Source: Begonia masoniana
Taxonomy: Eukaryota > Streptophyta > Magnoliopsida > Cucurbitales > Begoniaceae
DNA: 64,000 bases
Assembly (NCBI GenBank): GCA_022432975.1
Contig: CM039508.1
Span: 13,548,954 to 13,612,953, forward strand
Reading direction: 5' to 3'
In this document: piece after piece, positions 1 through 11,554 of the stretch
How positions within the stretch are numbered: the stretch's first letter is position 1
Layout of the letters: each line of letters opens with the position of its first letter
Notes under the pieces: model-generated
What the model saw: only the letters and a program-made list of their open reading frames with translations
The model's database searches: none
Told to the model about the DNA's origin: nothing
Program-made: the position numbers and the translations under genes

Positions 1-298
1 TTTTCTCTTATACCTTCATCATCAATTACTAGTCTGAATTACTCATCCCATGAAGTTATTGGGTCCCATACGCGTCTTTTTCCAATCACTTCAAGAAACC
101 TTGAGTGAAATGGATACTTAGTTCTAACCACAGTCATGTAACTCTCACTCCTTTACGTGATAACGCTTCAGCTCTTTTGAACAAATCGATTGAAGTAAAG
201 TTTGGTATACTTTAATCAAACGCATTAACTTAATCTTATACTCGTCCCATGAGTTATTGGTTCCTTAAACACCTCGTTCTCATCACTTCAAGTAAAAC
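1..298 (+). repeat. 208-bp satellite, indel-rich
   Basis: About 1.4 monomers of the window's main satellite in forward orientation, defined here as the strand carrying CTCAACCTCATTTGCTTG. It matches the satellite at about 7785-8097, sharing rare variants such as an ACTCATCC in place of ACTCGTCC and a TTTACTTGAT-like site, but with many single-base insertions and deletions. It flanks the LTR that starts at 299 just as 8097 flanks the LTR at 8098. Confidence 0.85.
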
Positions 299-1425
299 TG
301 ATGCCAACCTCGATCGAAAGGACCCGGGACTTTCGACCACAACGCGGAATAATTCAAGGACTGCCTTTTGCGATTCACGACAAGTAAGAACTAAGACCTC
401 AATCAAAAAATTCGATGGACCTAGTTATCAAAACATGAGTTTGACCCGACCAACACCTTTGGCTGAACAAAATCTATCAAAACGAGCTTGACCCAGAACC
501 AACTCTTTGGAAGACCCAAAGCTAGCAAGCAGATCTTCAAGTGTGACTTTGAAGAAGATCGTGGTTCTCGCAAAGAACCACAGAGAAATCTTCTCTAAAA
601 ACTCAATTTTTTATTCCAAACTGTTCTTCTATTAAATCAAATAGTTGCCATTAAATAGGCGACACATTAAAATTAAAATAAATAATTTACAAAAACAAAA
701 TAAAAATACAAATAACTAATAACATCATGAGAATTATCCTTGCAATGACCAAATATCATCTCCCGTTTAAACTAACGTTTGAATAGATTTTGACTTGATT
801 TTGAGTAGATTCTGTTGGATAAGATCTTTTCCTAACGAGATTTGTATGATTGCATGTACTTGCATGTACTTTTAATTCTCCTCGTATATGCATGTTCTGG
901 CGCCTGTCCTGTTTATTCCTACCTGTGCATGTGCCATGACACAGGTTTTTTAATTCTTACATGTGCATGTGCGTTCGCACCTCCCTTTCTTCAAAATATC
1001 TTACATAAATCCTTGGACTTCTTTGCTCTTGTCATTGGGCTGCCTGTATCTTCATTGGAGCCTTGTTCTTGGGCTTTTGAACTGTCGCATTTAGATCACA
1101 CATAAACCAAGTCATTGGATTTTATCTCTTGCCACCACGTGCATCTTTCTCTCTTTGTACTTTCCGTGAAATCTTTACCCCTGCTCTCTCCAATTCCATT
1201 GTATTTTGTGGGGCCCCAACTCCGTTCTTTGGGTCGTTCTTTGCCAAGTTCGTGGGGCCCACGTTCATGCTACAAACCTCTTTATTTTTATAGTCTTGAT
1301 GCTTTTGTTTGTGTACTCTTTTCTTCGGGCTTCCAAGACTACCATTGTGAACTTTGTTCGTTAGACCTCCGTATCTCTAATAGATATGGTCCTTGAAATG
1401 AGATTTATCGCTCCTCGTTCCATCA
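299..1425 (-). mobile_element. Ty3/gypsy 3' LTR, noisy copy A
   Basis: On the + strand it opens TGATGCCAACC and ends CATCA, so the LTR reads TGATG...ATCA on the minus strand. A purine tract (CCCTCCCCCTTCG on the + strand) follows at 1426, the expected place for the polypurine tract of a minus-strand element. It is a near-copy of 8098-9243 with frequent small indels, and its first about 230 bp resemble the LTR at 37780. The open frames inside it are incidental. The left flank is the same satellite context as copy B, so A and B look like one insertion represented twice. Confidence 0.75.
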
Positions 1426-2128
1426 TTCCCTCCCCCTTCGAAAAGAGTTCATTCCTCGAACTCCTGCATCATATAAATAAGTTAGTAAAATTAAAAAGGT
1501 GCTTACAGTACCGTATTCACTCCGGTAGGTCGATTCGGTAATCGTGTCGTTGCTTACACTCTAGGACTTTGAAAATGTCTATCTCCTCGAGGTTGTAGTT
1601 TGTTGTTCGTGCGTGTTCAAACTCTTTCTTTTTAACGTAGCCAACCACACTCCGGTTTAAATAAAGTCTCCATTGAATGAAATTTCTTAGCAATCATCTT
1701 TTTTACTTTCATCACAAGAACAAACTTATTAGTAAACGTAGTTTAATAAGTTTCACGGACTTCATAGATTAAATCATCATAATATCAACATAAATATACT
1801 GAATAGAAATAATCCTTAAAAGCTAAACCAGATTTGAAACGCTAAATTGTATCTACAATGTTTGGTCAGAAACTAATTGGGTTGCAAAGTAAAGTAATCA
1901 ATAACAATTTTTCAATAAAATAATTTTGCATATAACTATCATTCTATCGATAATATAGGTTCAATATAAAAAATCATATGGTCTACCAACCACTCAACTT
2001 ATTGATGTTGTCCGTCGCTTTGACTAAACTACTCGTACATATTTTTTATGCATCTCAATCTCTCCAAGTAGAATTTCTCCCCGCTTCGAACTCTCGGGAA
2101 TTTCATATTTCTACATTCAGTTTTAACG
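1426..2128 (-). pseudogene. Decayed Ty3/gypsy pol remnant, copy A
   Basis: Minus-strand remains of a Ty3/gypsy polyprotein. Next to the purine tract is the integrase C-terminal region; the same stretch in copy B still reads as an integrase tail. Beyond it lie relics of reverse transcriptase corresponding to copy B. No frame stays open for long. Sequence identity with 9244-9970 is clear but broken by many one-base indels. At about 2128 it joins reverse-oriented satellite, whereas copy B continues further into the element, so the two copies part company here. Confidence 0.65.
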
Positions 2129-4692
2129 CTGAAGTGATGGAACGGACGTGTATTGGGATCGCCAATAACCTTCAGTGACGAGTAATTGAAATTCTTATTA
2201 ATTTCGTTTGATAAAGATTATAGAGAAACTTTAACTTGCAATTGATTTGTTCGCAAAGAGCTGACGTATAACAGCAAATGAGGTGAGTGTTACATGTGTG
2301 TGGTATAGAACTAAGTTATGCCAATTCATAATTCAAGGTATTTTTTGAAGTGATGAGAACCACGTGGATTGAAAACCTGCAATAACCTTCACTGACGGTA
2401 ATTCAGACGGTGAGGAAATGCTCGTTTTATGAAGTATAAGAATTTATCTTCAATCGATTGTTTGCAAAGACTGAACGATCAAGCAATGAGGTTGAATTGT
2501 ACATGACTTGTGTTTTAGTAACCTAAGTTATCATTTCATACATTCAAGGATTTTTGTTTTAACTTGAATTGATGGAAGCGACGTGTAATTGAGGAGCCAA
2601 TTAACCTTCATGGACGATAAAATTCAGACTTTAGTTAATTCGTTTGAACCGAAGTATAGAAACTTTACTTCATCGATTTGTCGAAAAGAGTCTGAACGTA
2701 CAAAAACAAACGCCTATCAGCAAAATGAGGTGAGTGTTACATGTACTGTGTGTTTATGAACCTAAAGTATTATCCATTTTACTTGAAAGGTTTTTACTTG
2801 CAAGTGATAGGAGAACGACGTGTATTGAGTACCCCGTAACCTTCTTGACGAGTAATTCAGACGTTGTATGCTTCTTATGAATTTTTTTTTTTTTTGTATG
2901 AAGAAACTTTACGTTAATCCGATCTTGTTTCAAAGAGCTAACGTATCAAGCAAATGAGTTGAGTGTACTATTACTTGTGGGTTAGAACCTATGTTATCGC
3001 TGTCAGCATTCAGGTTTAGAACTTGAATTTGATAGACGACGTGTATTGTCCCGCGATGACGGCTTCATGGACAGTATTCAGACTTAGTAATTTGGCATTT
3101 TGATGAAGTGATAAAAACTTACTTCAATCGTTTGTTCCAACAGAGCTGAACAGTATCAAGCAATGTAGGTTGGAGTTATCATACTATGTGGTGAGAACCT
3201 AAGTTTATCGCTTTTCACATATGCGGTTTTTAACTAAAGTGACGAGAACGACGTGTATTTAGGACCGCAATCAGGTCCTTCATCGGGCGAGTAATTAAGA
3301 GTGGCTTAGTAATGCGTTTGGTGGAAGTGATAGGAGAAACTTTACTTCATCGTTTGTTCGTAGTGGGGCAAAGAGCTGAACGCATCAAGCAAATAAGTGT
3401 AGTGTTACATTACTTGTGTTAGACACTTATGAGTTATCCTATTTCACATTCAAGGTTTTTACTTGAAGTGATGAGAACGACGTGTATTGAGTTCCCATAA
3501 CCTTCTGACTAAAAAAAAAAAAAAAAACACAGAAAAACAAAATAGTATGCAGGCTAGTAGTGCGTCTAATGAAGTATAAGAAAACTTTATCGTTATAATC
3601 GATTTGTTTCAAAGACTTAACGTATGGCAATCAAATGAGGTTGAGTGTACTATGATTGTCGTTAGAACTCTAAGTTATCCTCATTTCACATATTAAGGTT
3701 TTTAACTTAAGTCCTGGAGAAATACGTGTATTGAGGACCAAGAACGCTTCATGGGAAGGACGATGTAGATACCTGACTGTTGTAATATTCGTTATGAGCG
3801 AAGTATAATACCTTTAACTTCGAAATCGATTTGTTCAAAAGAAGCGAACGTATCTAGGCAAATGAGGATTGAGTGTATCATGACTTGTGGTTAGAACACG
3901 CTAAGTTATCGCATTTCCATTCAAGGTGTGGACGGGAAGTGATGAGAACGACGTTTATTGAGGACGCTAATAACCTTCATGGAGCGATATCTCAGAATTA
4001 GTAATTGCGTTTGCCAAGTATAAGTAAACTTTACTTCATCGATTTGTTCCATATATAGCTGACGTATCAACATAGCAAATGATTTGAGTGTTACATGTGG
4101 TTAGAACCTAAGTTATCCATTTCACATTAATAGGTTTTTACGCTTGAGTGGATGAAACGAACGTGTATTGAGTACCGCTATAACCTTCATTGGGCGATTA
4201 CTTCACAGACTTATAATGCGTTTTATGATGAAGTATATAACACAGAGCCTTAGCTTCATATCGATTTGTTTCAAAGAGCTGAACTGTATCAAGTGCAAAT
4301 GAGGTTGAATGTACATACTTGTGGTTATAACGGCTATGCTTATCGCATTCTACGATTAAGTTTTAAGACTTTGAAGTGTGAGTAACGCTGTATTGAGTAC
4401 GCAATAACCTTTATGGCGAGTAATTAAGACTTAGTAATGCTTTGTGAAGTATGAAGAAACTTTCTTCAATCGCTTTTGTTCCAAAAGAGCTGAAGCGTAT
4501 CAAGCAAATGAGGTTGAGTGTTAGCATGACTGTGTTTAGTAAAACTTAAGTTTATCCATTTCAGCATTAGGTTTTTACTGGGAGTGATGAGAACGACGTT
4601 ATTGAGTACCCATAGACACTCATGTGACTAGTAATTCAGGCTTAGTAATGCGTCTTATGAAGTAATTCAGGCTTAGTAATGCGTCTTATGAA
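2129..4692 (-). repeat. 208-bp satellite, reversed and indel-rich
   Basis: About twelve monomers of the same satellite in reverse orientation, recognised by repeated variants of GAGGTTGAGTGTTACATGAC and AACCTAAGTTATCCATTTCA. Nearly every copy carries one- to three-base insertions or losses, unlike the clean arrays at 30-37 kb and 46-52 kb. It ends in a 31-bp direct duplication (4631-4661 and 4662-4692), after which the orientation flips. Confidence 0.85.
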
Positions 4693-5556
4693 TGTGAAAT
4701 GGATAACATAGGTTCTTACCACAAGTCATGTAACACTCAACCTCATTTGCTTGATACGTTTAGTTCTTTTGGAATAAATCGATTGAATTTAAGTTTCTTA
4801 TACTTCATCAAATGCATTAATTAGTCTTAATTACGCGTCCATGAACATTGTTGGGTCCTTAATACACGTCATTCTTATTACTTCAAGTTAAAACCTTGAA
4901 TGTGAAATGGATAACTTAGGTTCTAACCACAAGTCATGTAACACTCAACCTCATTTGCTTGATACGTTCAGCTCTTTTTGAAAAAATCGATCCAAGTGAA
5001 GTTTCTTATAATTCATCAAATGCATTACTTGGTCTTAATTACGCGTCCATAAAGGTTGTTGGGCCCTCAATACACGTCGTTCTTATCACTTCAAGTTAAA
5101 ACCTTGAATGTGAAATGGATAACTTAGTTTCTAACCACAAGTCATGCAACACTCAACCCTATTTGCTTGATACGTTCTGGCCTTTTGGAACAAATCGATT
5201 CAAGTGAAGTTTCTTATACTTTATCAAACGCATTACAAGTCTTAATTACGCGTCCATGAAGGTTGTTGGGTCCTCAATACACGTTATTCTTATCACTTCA
5301 AGTAAAAACCTTGAATATGATTAGGATAACTTAGGTTTTAACCACAAGTCATGTAACACTCAACCTCATTTGCTTGATACGTTCAGTTATTTTGGAATAA
5401 ATCAATTGAATTGAAGTTTCTAATACTTCATCAAATGCATTACTAAGTCTTAATTACGCGTCCATGAAGGTTTTTGGCTCCTCAATACAAGTCGTTCTCA
5501 TCACTTCAAGTTAAAACCTTGAATGTGAAATGGATAACATAGGTTCTAACCAAAAA
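4693..5556 (+). repeat. 208-bp satellite array
   Basis: About four forward monomers with few indels, each containing the ACACTCAACCTCATTTGCTT and AATCGATT landmarks. The array is interrupted at 5557 by a solo LTR and resumes at 6336 in the same orientation. Confidence 0.9.
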
Positions 5557-6335
5557 TGATACGTACCAAGATAGGTCCAAGCCCAATGTCAAGGACAATA
5601 ATCCATCTAATAAAGGAGGCCCTAATGTGAATCAAGGTGCAACCAAGCTCAAGCCCAAAGACAAACATCAAAGTCAAAATATTGTAGTTCTTCATTTAGA
5701 AACATGTTTTACGGAGATCAACATCTTCAATTCAGCATCCCCTTACATTATGACATTTTTTAAGGTGAGGCATAAATGGAGGATCAAGCACATGTTCAAA
5801 GATAATTGGACTACTTCTCAAAGGTTTCTATAGTGGGCTGGATCGCGTAATTTTAGAAAGTTTCTTAATTATAGTTTTAGAAAGTTTCTTAAATTATAGT
5901 TTTAGAAAGCTTTCCTAATCATAGATTTAGAAAGTTTTCTAAGTATTGTTTTAGAAAGTTTCCTAATTATCGTTTTAGTAATATTTCCTAATTATTTTTA
6001 GGATATTTTGTAGCCTATTTAAAGGCATAGGCGCTTCAACATTATTAAAAAAAACAATATACATGATTTTGAGTTACTGTTTGTGAGAATTTTCTCTTTT
6101 GTTCTTTGTGAAGAACTAGATCTTCTTCAAGTCAAAAACTTGAAAGATCAACTTGATAGCTTTGGTTTTAACCACAAGTTTGGTTACGGTTCAAGCTCCT
6201 TGTTTGATTACTTTGGTTCCGTCGGCAAGGTTCGATTGGGTTCAAGTTCCTTATACTTTATTTCAAAGGCGTTCCTGAGTTTCTATTCCGCGTTGTTGAA
6301 GGGTCTCGGGTTTCATATACCCGTGGTTCTCATCA
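5557..6335 (+). mobile_element. Solo LTR, Ty3/gypsy-type
   Basis: A 779-bp unit opening TGATACGTACC and ending TTCTCATCA inside the satellite. The five bases before it are AAAAA and the five after are AAAAG, an imperfect 5-bp target-site duplication. A TATA-like TATTTAAA is at about 6016-6023. The 3' part shares phrases with the LTR of the 24480-30368 element, for example GATCTTCTTCAAGT and TTGATAGCTT, so the families are related. There is no internal region, hence a solo LTR, expected from LTR-LTR recombination. A shallow repeat of a TTTTAGAAAGTTTC-like unit lies at about 5850-5990. A truncated relative is at 34067-34879. Confidence 0.75.
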
Positions 6336-8097
6336 AAAAGTCATGTAACACTCAACCTCATTTGCTTGATACGTTTAGTTCTTTTGGAAAAAATCGATTG
6401 AGTTGAAATTTCTTATACTTCATCGAAGGCATTAATAAGTCTTTATTACCCGTCCATGAACGTTGTTTGGTCCTCAATACACGTCGTTCTCATCACTTCA
6501 AGTAAAAACCTTGAATGTGATTAGGATAACTTAGATTCTAACCACAAGTCATGTAACACTCAACCTCATTTGCTTGATACGTTTAATTCTTTTGGAATAA
6601 ATCAATTGAATTGAAGTTTCTTATACTTCATCAAACGCATTACTAAGTCTTAATTACGCGTCCATGAAGGTTGTTGGGTCCTCAATACACGTCGTTCTTA
6701 TCACTTCAAGTTAAAATCTAGAATGTGAAATGGATAACATAGGTTCTAACCACAAGTCATGTAACACTAAACCTCATTTGCTTGATACGTTTAGTTCTTT
6801 TGGAATAAATCGATTGAATTGAAGTTTCTTACACTTCATCGAAGGCATTAATAAATCTTAATTACCCGTCCATGAACGTTGTTAGGTCCTCAATACACGT
6901 CGTTCTCATCACTTCATGTAAAACCTTGAATGTGATTAGGATAACTTAGATTCTAACCACAAGTCATGTAACACTCACCCATTTGCTTGATACGTTTAGT
7001 TCTTTTGGAATAAATCGATTGAATTGAAGTTTCTTATACTTCATCAAACGCATTACTAAGTCTAAATTACGCGTCATGACGGTTGTTGGGTCCTCAATAC
7101 ACGTCGTTCTCATAACTTCAAGTTAAAACCTTAAATGTTAATGGATACATAGGTTCTAACCACAGTCATGTAACACTCAACCTCATTTGCTTGATACGTT
7201 TAGTTCTTTTGGAATAAATCGATTGAATTGAAGTTTCTTATACTTCATCAAACGCTATAATAAGTCTTAATTACGCTACCATGAACGTTGTTGGGTCCTC
7301 AATACACATTGTTCTCATTACTTCAAGTTAAATCCTTGAATGTGAAATGGATAACTTAGGTTCTAACCACAAGTCATGTAACACTCAACCTCATTTGCTT
7401 GATACGTTCAGTTCTTTTTGAAAAAATCGATCCAAGTGAAGTTTCTTATACTTCATCAAATGCATTACTAGGTCTCAATTACGCGTCCATTAAGGTTAGG
7501 TTCTAACCACAAGTCATGTAACTTTCAACCTCATTTGCTTGATACGTTCAGCTCTTTTGGAACAAATCGATTGAAGTAAAGTTTCTTATACTTCATCAAA
7601 CGCATTACTAAGTCTTAATTACTCGTCCATAAAGGTTATTGGGTCCTCAATACACGTTGTTCTCATCAATTCAAGTAAAAACCTTGAATGTGAAATGGAT
7701 AACTTAGGTTCTAACCACAAGTCATGTAACTCTCAACGTCATTTGCTTGATAAGTTCAGCTCTTTTGGATCAAATCGATTGAAGTAAAGTTTCTTATACT
7801 TCATCAATCACATTACTAAGTCTGAATTACTCATCCATGAAGGTTATTGGGTCCTCAATACACGTCGTTTTCATCACTTCAAGTAAAAACCTTGAATGTG
7901 AAATGGATAACTTAGGTTCTAACCACAAGTCATGTAACTCTCAACCTCATTTACTTGATACGTTCAGCTCTTTTTGAACAAATCGATTGAAGTAAAGTTG
8001 CTTATACTTTATCAAACGCATTACTAAGTCTGAATTACTCGTCCATGAAGGTTATTGGGTCCTTAATACACGTCGTTCTCATCACTTCAGTAAAAAC
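6336..8097 (+). repeat. 208-bp satellite array
   Basis: About 8.5 forward monomers. Some show deletions, for example around 7490-7500 where a monomer is cut and joined in a different phase. The last monomers share rare variants with bases 1-298. Confidence 0.9.
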
Positions 8098-9243
8098 TGA
8101 TGCCAACCTCGGATCGAAAGGACCCGGGACTCGACAACAACGCGGAATAATTCAAGGAATGCCTTTTCGATTCAAGAACAAAGTAAGGAACTAGACCTCA
8201 ATCAAAGAATTCGATGGAACCTTAGTTATCAAAACAGGAGTTTGACCCGAGCCACACCTGTTGGCTGAACCAAAGCTATCAAAACAGGAGCTTGACCCAA
8301 ACCAAACTCGTTGTTAAGAACCAAAGCTATCAAGCGAGATTCTTCAAGTGTGACTTGAAGAAGATCGTGGTTCTCGCAAAGAACCAAAGAGAAATCTTCT
8401 CTAAAAAACTCAATTTTTTATTCAAACTTGTTCTTCTATTAAATCAAATAGTTAGCCATTAAATAGGCTACACATTAAAATTAAAATAAATAATTTAAAA
8501 AAACGAAAATAAAAATAAAATAACTAATAAAATCATGAGATAATGATCCTTGGCATGACCAGATATCATCTCACGTTTAAACTACGTTTGAATATGATTT
8601 GAATTGATTTGAGTAGATTCTGTTGGATAAGATCTTTTCCTACGAGATTTGTATGATTGCATGTACTTTGCATGTGACTTTTTAATTCCTCGTATATGCA
8701 TGTGCTTGGCGCATGTCCTGTTTAATTCCTACATGTGCATGTGCATGACACATGTGTTTTTAATTCTTACATGTGCATGTGCGTCGCACCTCCCTTTCTT
8801 CAAAGATCTTACAATAATCTTGGACTTCTTGCTCTTGTCAGTGGGCTGCCTGTATCTTCAATTGGATCCTTGTTCTTGGGCTTTGAACTGGTCTCAATTT
8901 AGATCACATCATAAACCAAGTCATGTGGAGCTTTATCTCTTTCCAACCCACGTGAATCTTTATCTCTTTGTAATTTCCGTGAATCTTTACCCTTCTCTCT
9001 CCAATCCATTAGTATTTGTGGGGCCCAACTCCGTGTCTTATGGGTCTTCTTTTGCCAAGTTCGTGGGGCCCACTTTCATGCTACAAACTCTTTATTTTTA
9101 TAGTCTTGTGCTTTTGTTGTGATTACTCTTTTCTTCGGGCTTCCAAGACTAAACCATGTGAAGCTTTGTTCGTTAGACCTCCTTTATCTTCTAATAGATC
9201 ATGGTCCTTGAAAATGAGATTTATCGCTCCTCGGTTCACATCA
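8098..9243 (-). mobile_element. Ty3/gypsy 3' LTR, copy B
   Basis: A 1,146-bp LTR read on the minus strand: + strand start TGATGCCAACC, end TTCACATCA, then the purine tract of a minus-strand element (CCCTCCCCCTTCGAAAAG). The first part closely resembles the LTR at 37780-38644 (shared GATCGAAAGGAC and CAACAACAACGC), but this one has an additional or diverged middle containing repeated TGCATGTGCATG-like units. No second LTR of this insertion is seen to the right. Confidence 0.75.
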
Positions 9244-10385
9244 TTCCCTCCCCCTTCGAAAAGATTCATCCTCGAATCTCCTGCATCATATAAAAATAAG
9301 TTAGTAAATTAAAATATGTGCTTACATTACCGTATTCACTCGGTAGGTCGATCTTGTAATCGATATCGTTGATACACTCTAGGACTTGAAAATGTCTATC
9401 TCCTCGAGGTTGTAGTTTGTTGTTCTGTTCGTTCAAAAATCTTTCTTTTTGTAGACGTAGCCAAACCAAAATCTCCGGGTTTAAAAATAAGTCTTACCAT
9501 TGAATGAAATTTCTTAGCAAATTCATCTTTTTTACTTCATGCACAAGAACAAACTTATTAGTAAACGGAGTTAATAAATTTAACGGACTTCATAGATTAA
9601 AATCATCAATAATATCAAACAGTAAATAATATCGAATAGAAATAAAATCCCTTAAAACGCTAAACTCAGATTTGAAACTCGTAAAATATGTATCTACAAT
9701 TTTGTCAGAAACTAAGTTGTGTGCAAAGTAATCAATAACAAATTTTTCAATAAAATAATTTTGCATATTAACTATCATTCTTATACATATAATAGGTTCA
9801 ATATAAAAATCATATGGTCTTACCAACCACTCAAACTTATTTGATGTTTCCGGTCGACTTTGAACTAACGTACTCGGTACGAGATTTTTATGCTTCTCAA
9901 TCTCTCTCAAAGGAGAAATTTCTCTTCGAAACTTCTCGGGAATTTCATATTTATTTTTCTGCAAAAGAAAACAAACAACACTTGGAAGAAACTTGGTAAG
10001 TCGTTAGATGATAAATAAACATCTTTATATAAAAGCAAAATCATCTCACTCTTATCCTCACTTTTGTTCATCAACACGATTTGTTTCTCACTTGACTTTT
10101 GTTCACTCTCTCCCTCGATTTTTCTCTCTTCCTCCCTTGGTTTTTCATCCCTCTTTGTACTCTTTTCAACTCTTTGGCCTCTTTTTCAACTAATTTCTTT
10201 TCACCACTTTCTTTCTCTCTCTCGTCCTTTATGATTTGAAATTCCTTCTTGATCCTCTCTTGATCTTCAATTGCCTCCCACGACTTTAATGGTGTAAGGA
10301 TCACAGGTCTTCCATTGTTAACCAATGCATACTCGTTCTTTGATCCATCGGTCTTGAATTTTTGTGAAAATACATTGGTAGCATG
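9244..10385 (-). pseudogene. Internally deleted Ty3/gypsy pol, copy B
   Basis: Read on the minus strand from right to left it holds: a protease-RT linker (about 10385-10071, with a charged lysine/glutamate-rich stretch and a GRPVILTPL motif matching the linkers of the other elements here); the [13 protein letters not shown] segment near 10035; a short piece resembling the start of RT (SPLREIEKH near 9900); then, after a deletion that removes the RT core, a degenerate FEWLVRPYD...FVIDYFAHNL segment corresponding to the FGL and YFDD region; and finally an integrase C-terminal tail (9266-9469) with a degraded GPFQVLE-like motif. The catalytic YFDD is altered. Several frames and stops make it non-functional. 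Confidence 0.7.
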
Positions 10386-11554
10386 ACCCCTGGTTATTGC
10401 TCCCTTATGTCAGTAAGAATATAAGAACTGGAATTATGTAGGATGGTGTTAGTATTGTTTGAGTTAACTTTGAGTTTGGGATTGGATATGAGGTTATGTT
10501 TCCTTTTAAAGGATTTATGTCATGCAAGTGTTCCGCTATTTATACTCTGAATGAATTTGTTATACCCGTAAGAGCCCTTCTTAGCTAAGTTGTGTTATGT
10601 GAAAGTTGGATGAATTCTTTTGGTAGGAGTTTCTACCGGAAGATGTGTTTTTCTCCTATCGGTAGATGTAGAGTGTTTAGCCATCGGATGATGAAAGTGC
10701 TATTTTGTCGTCTAGCGATCGGCAGATGTAGTGTAATAAGCCATCGGATGATGAGAGTGTTATTTTGTCGTCTAGTGATCGGCAGAAGTAGAGCTTAAGC
10801 CATCGGATGATGAAAGTGTTATTTTGTCGTCTAGCGATCGGCAGATGTAGTGTAATAAGCCATCGGATGATGAGAGTGTTATTTTGTCGTCTAGTGATCG
10901 GCAGATGTAGAGTTTAAGCCATCGGATGATGAAAGTGTTATTTTGTCGTCCAGCGATCGGTAGATGTAGTGTAATAAGCCATCGGATGATGAAAGTGTTA
11001 TTTTGTCATCTAGTGATCGGATGATGTAAAGCTTGTTAGCTATCGGAAGATGTCTTAGACGAACACGTGAATTTCACATGTCTATCGGTAGATGTTTTAA
11101 TGAATCACGAGAGCTGCACGTGTCTATCGGTAGATGTCCACTACCGGATGATGTTTAAGTGATCACGCGAGGAGCCCGTATCGGTAGATGTTTTCTGCCG
11201 GGCGTCGGTGAGAGAGTTGTGTGCAGTGCACGATACAAATCGGATGGTGCGAGCTCTAATGCATGTAAACCCATGCAATCCGAGATCAATGAAGTCGAGC
11301 GACTTGAGGGCAATTCATCTCCGCCCAACTATGTCTTAGAACCGATGATCGTGTATGGTCGCTCGTGTCTGTGAGTGATTAAGTAAGTAATATCTTTAAG
11401 AAGTCAGGTACAAAGGATTAATTCTCCATCAGATAAGTCGAAGTCTTTAAGTCTGCTAGATACACAAAAAAAAAAAAGAGAAGAGAGTCCAATTATGAAT
11501 TAAAGTTTTAAGTAAAGTCAAGAATTTCGTGGCGATCCTCCCCGGGTCGTTACA
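10386..11554. mobile_element. Unassigned repeat, probable LTR fragment
   Basis: Sequence between the degenerate pol remnant and satellite. It ends GGGTCGTTACA at 11554 directly against satellite, resembling the end GGGTCGTCACA of the 38926-41748 insertion, so it may be the 3' end of a related LTR. Its left boundary is not visible. It contains the 60-bp tandem array listed separately, further isolated copies of the same short motif to about 11195, and an A-rich run near 11465. No convincing protein is encoded. Confidence 0.4.
10640..11040. repeat. 60-bp tandem repeat with ATCGG motif
   Basis: Six units spaced 59-60 bp, with CCATCGGATGATG at about 10681, 10741, 10800, 10860, 10919 and 10979. 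Each unit holds two related motifs, ATCGGATGATG and ATCGGCAGATG. Single motif copies continue to about 11195. The same short motif is repeated in the LTR at 62330-62860. Confidence 0.85.

Noticed and set aside
8649..9122. A 157-codon forward frame in the LTR
   Set aside because: It lies wholly in an LTR whose element is on the other strand, is built from TGCATG-like repeats, and is broken in copy A.
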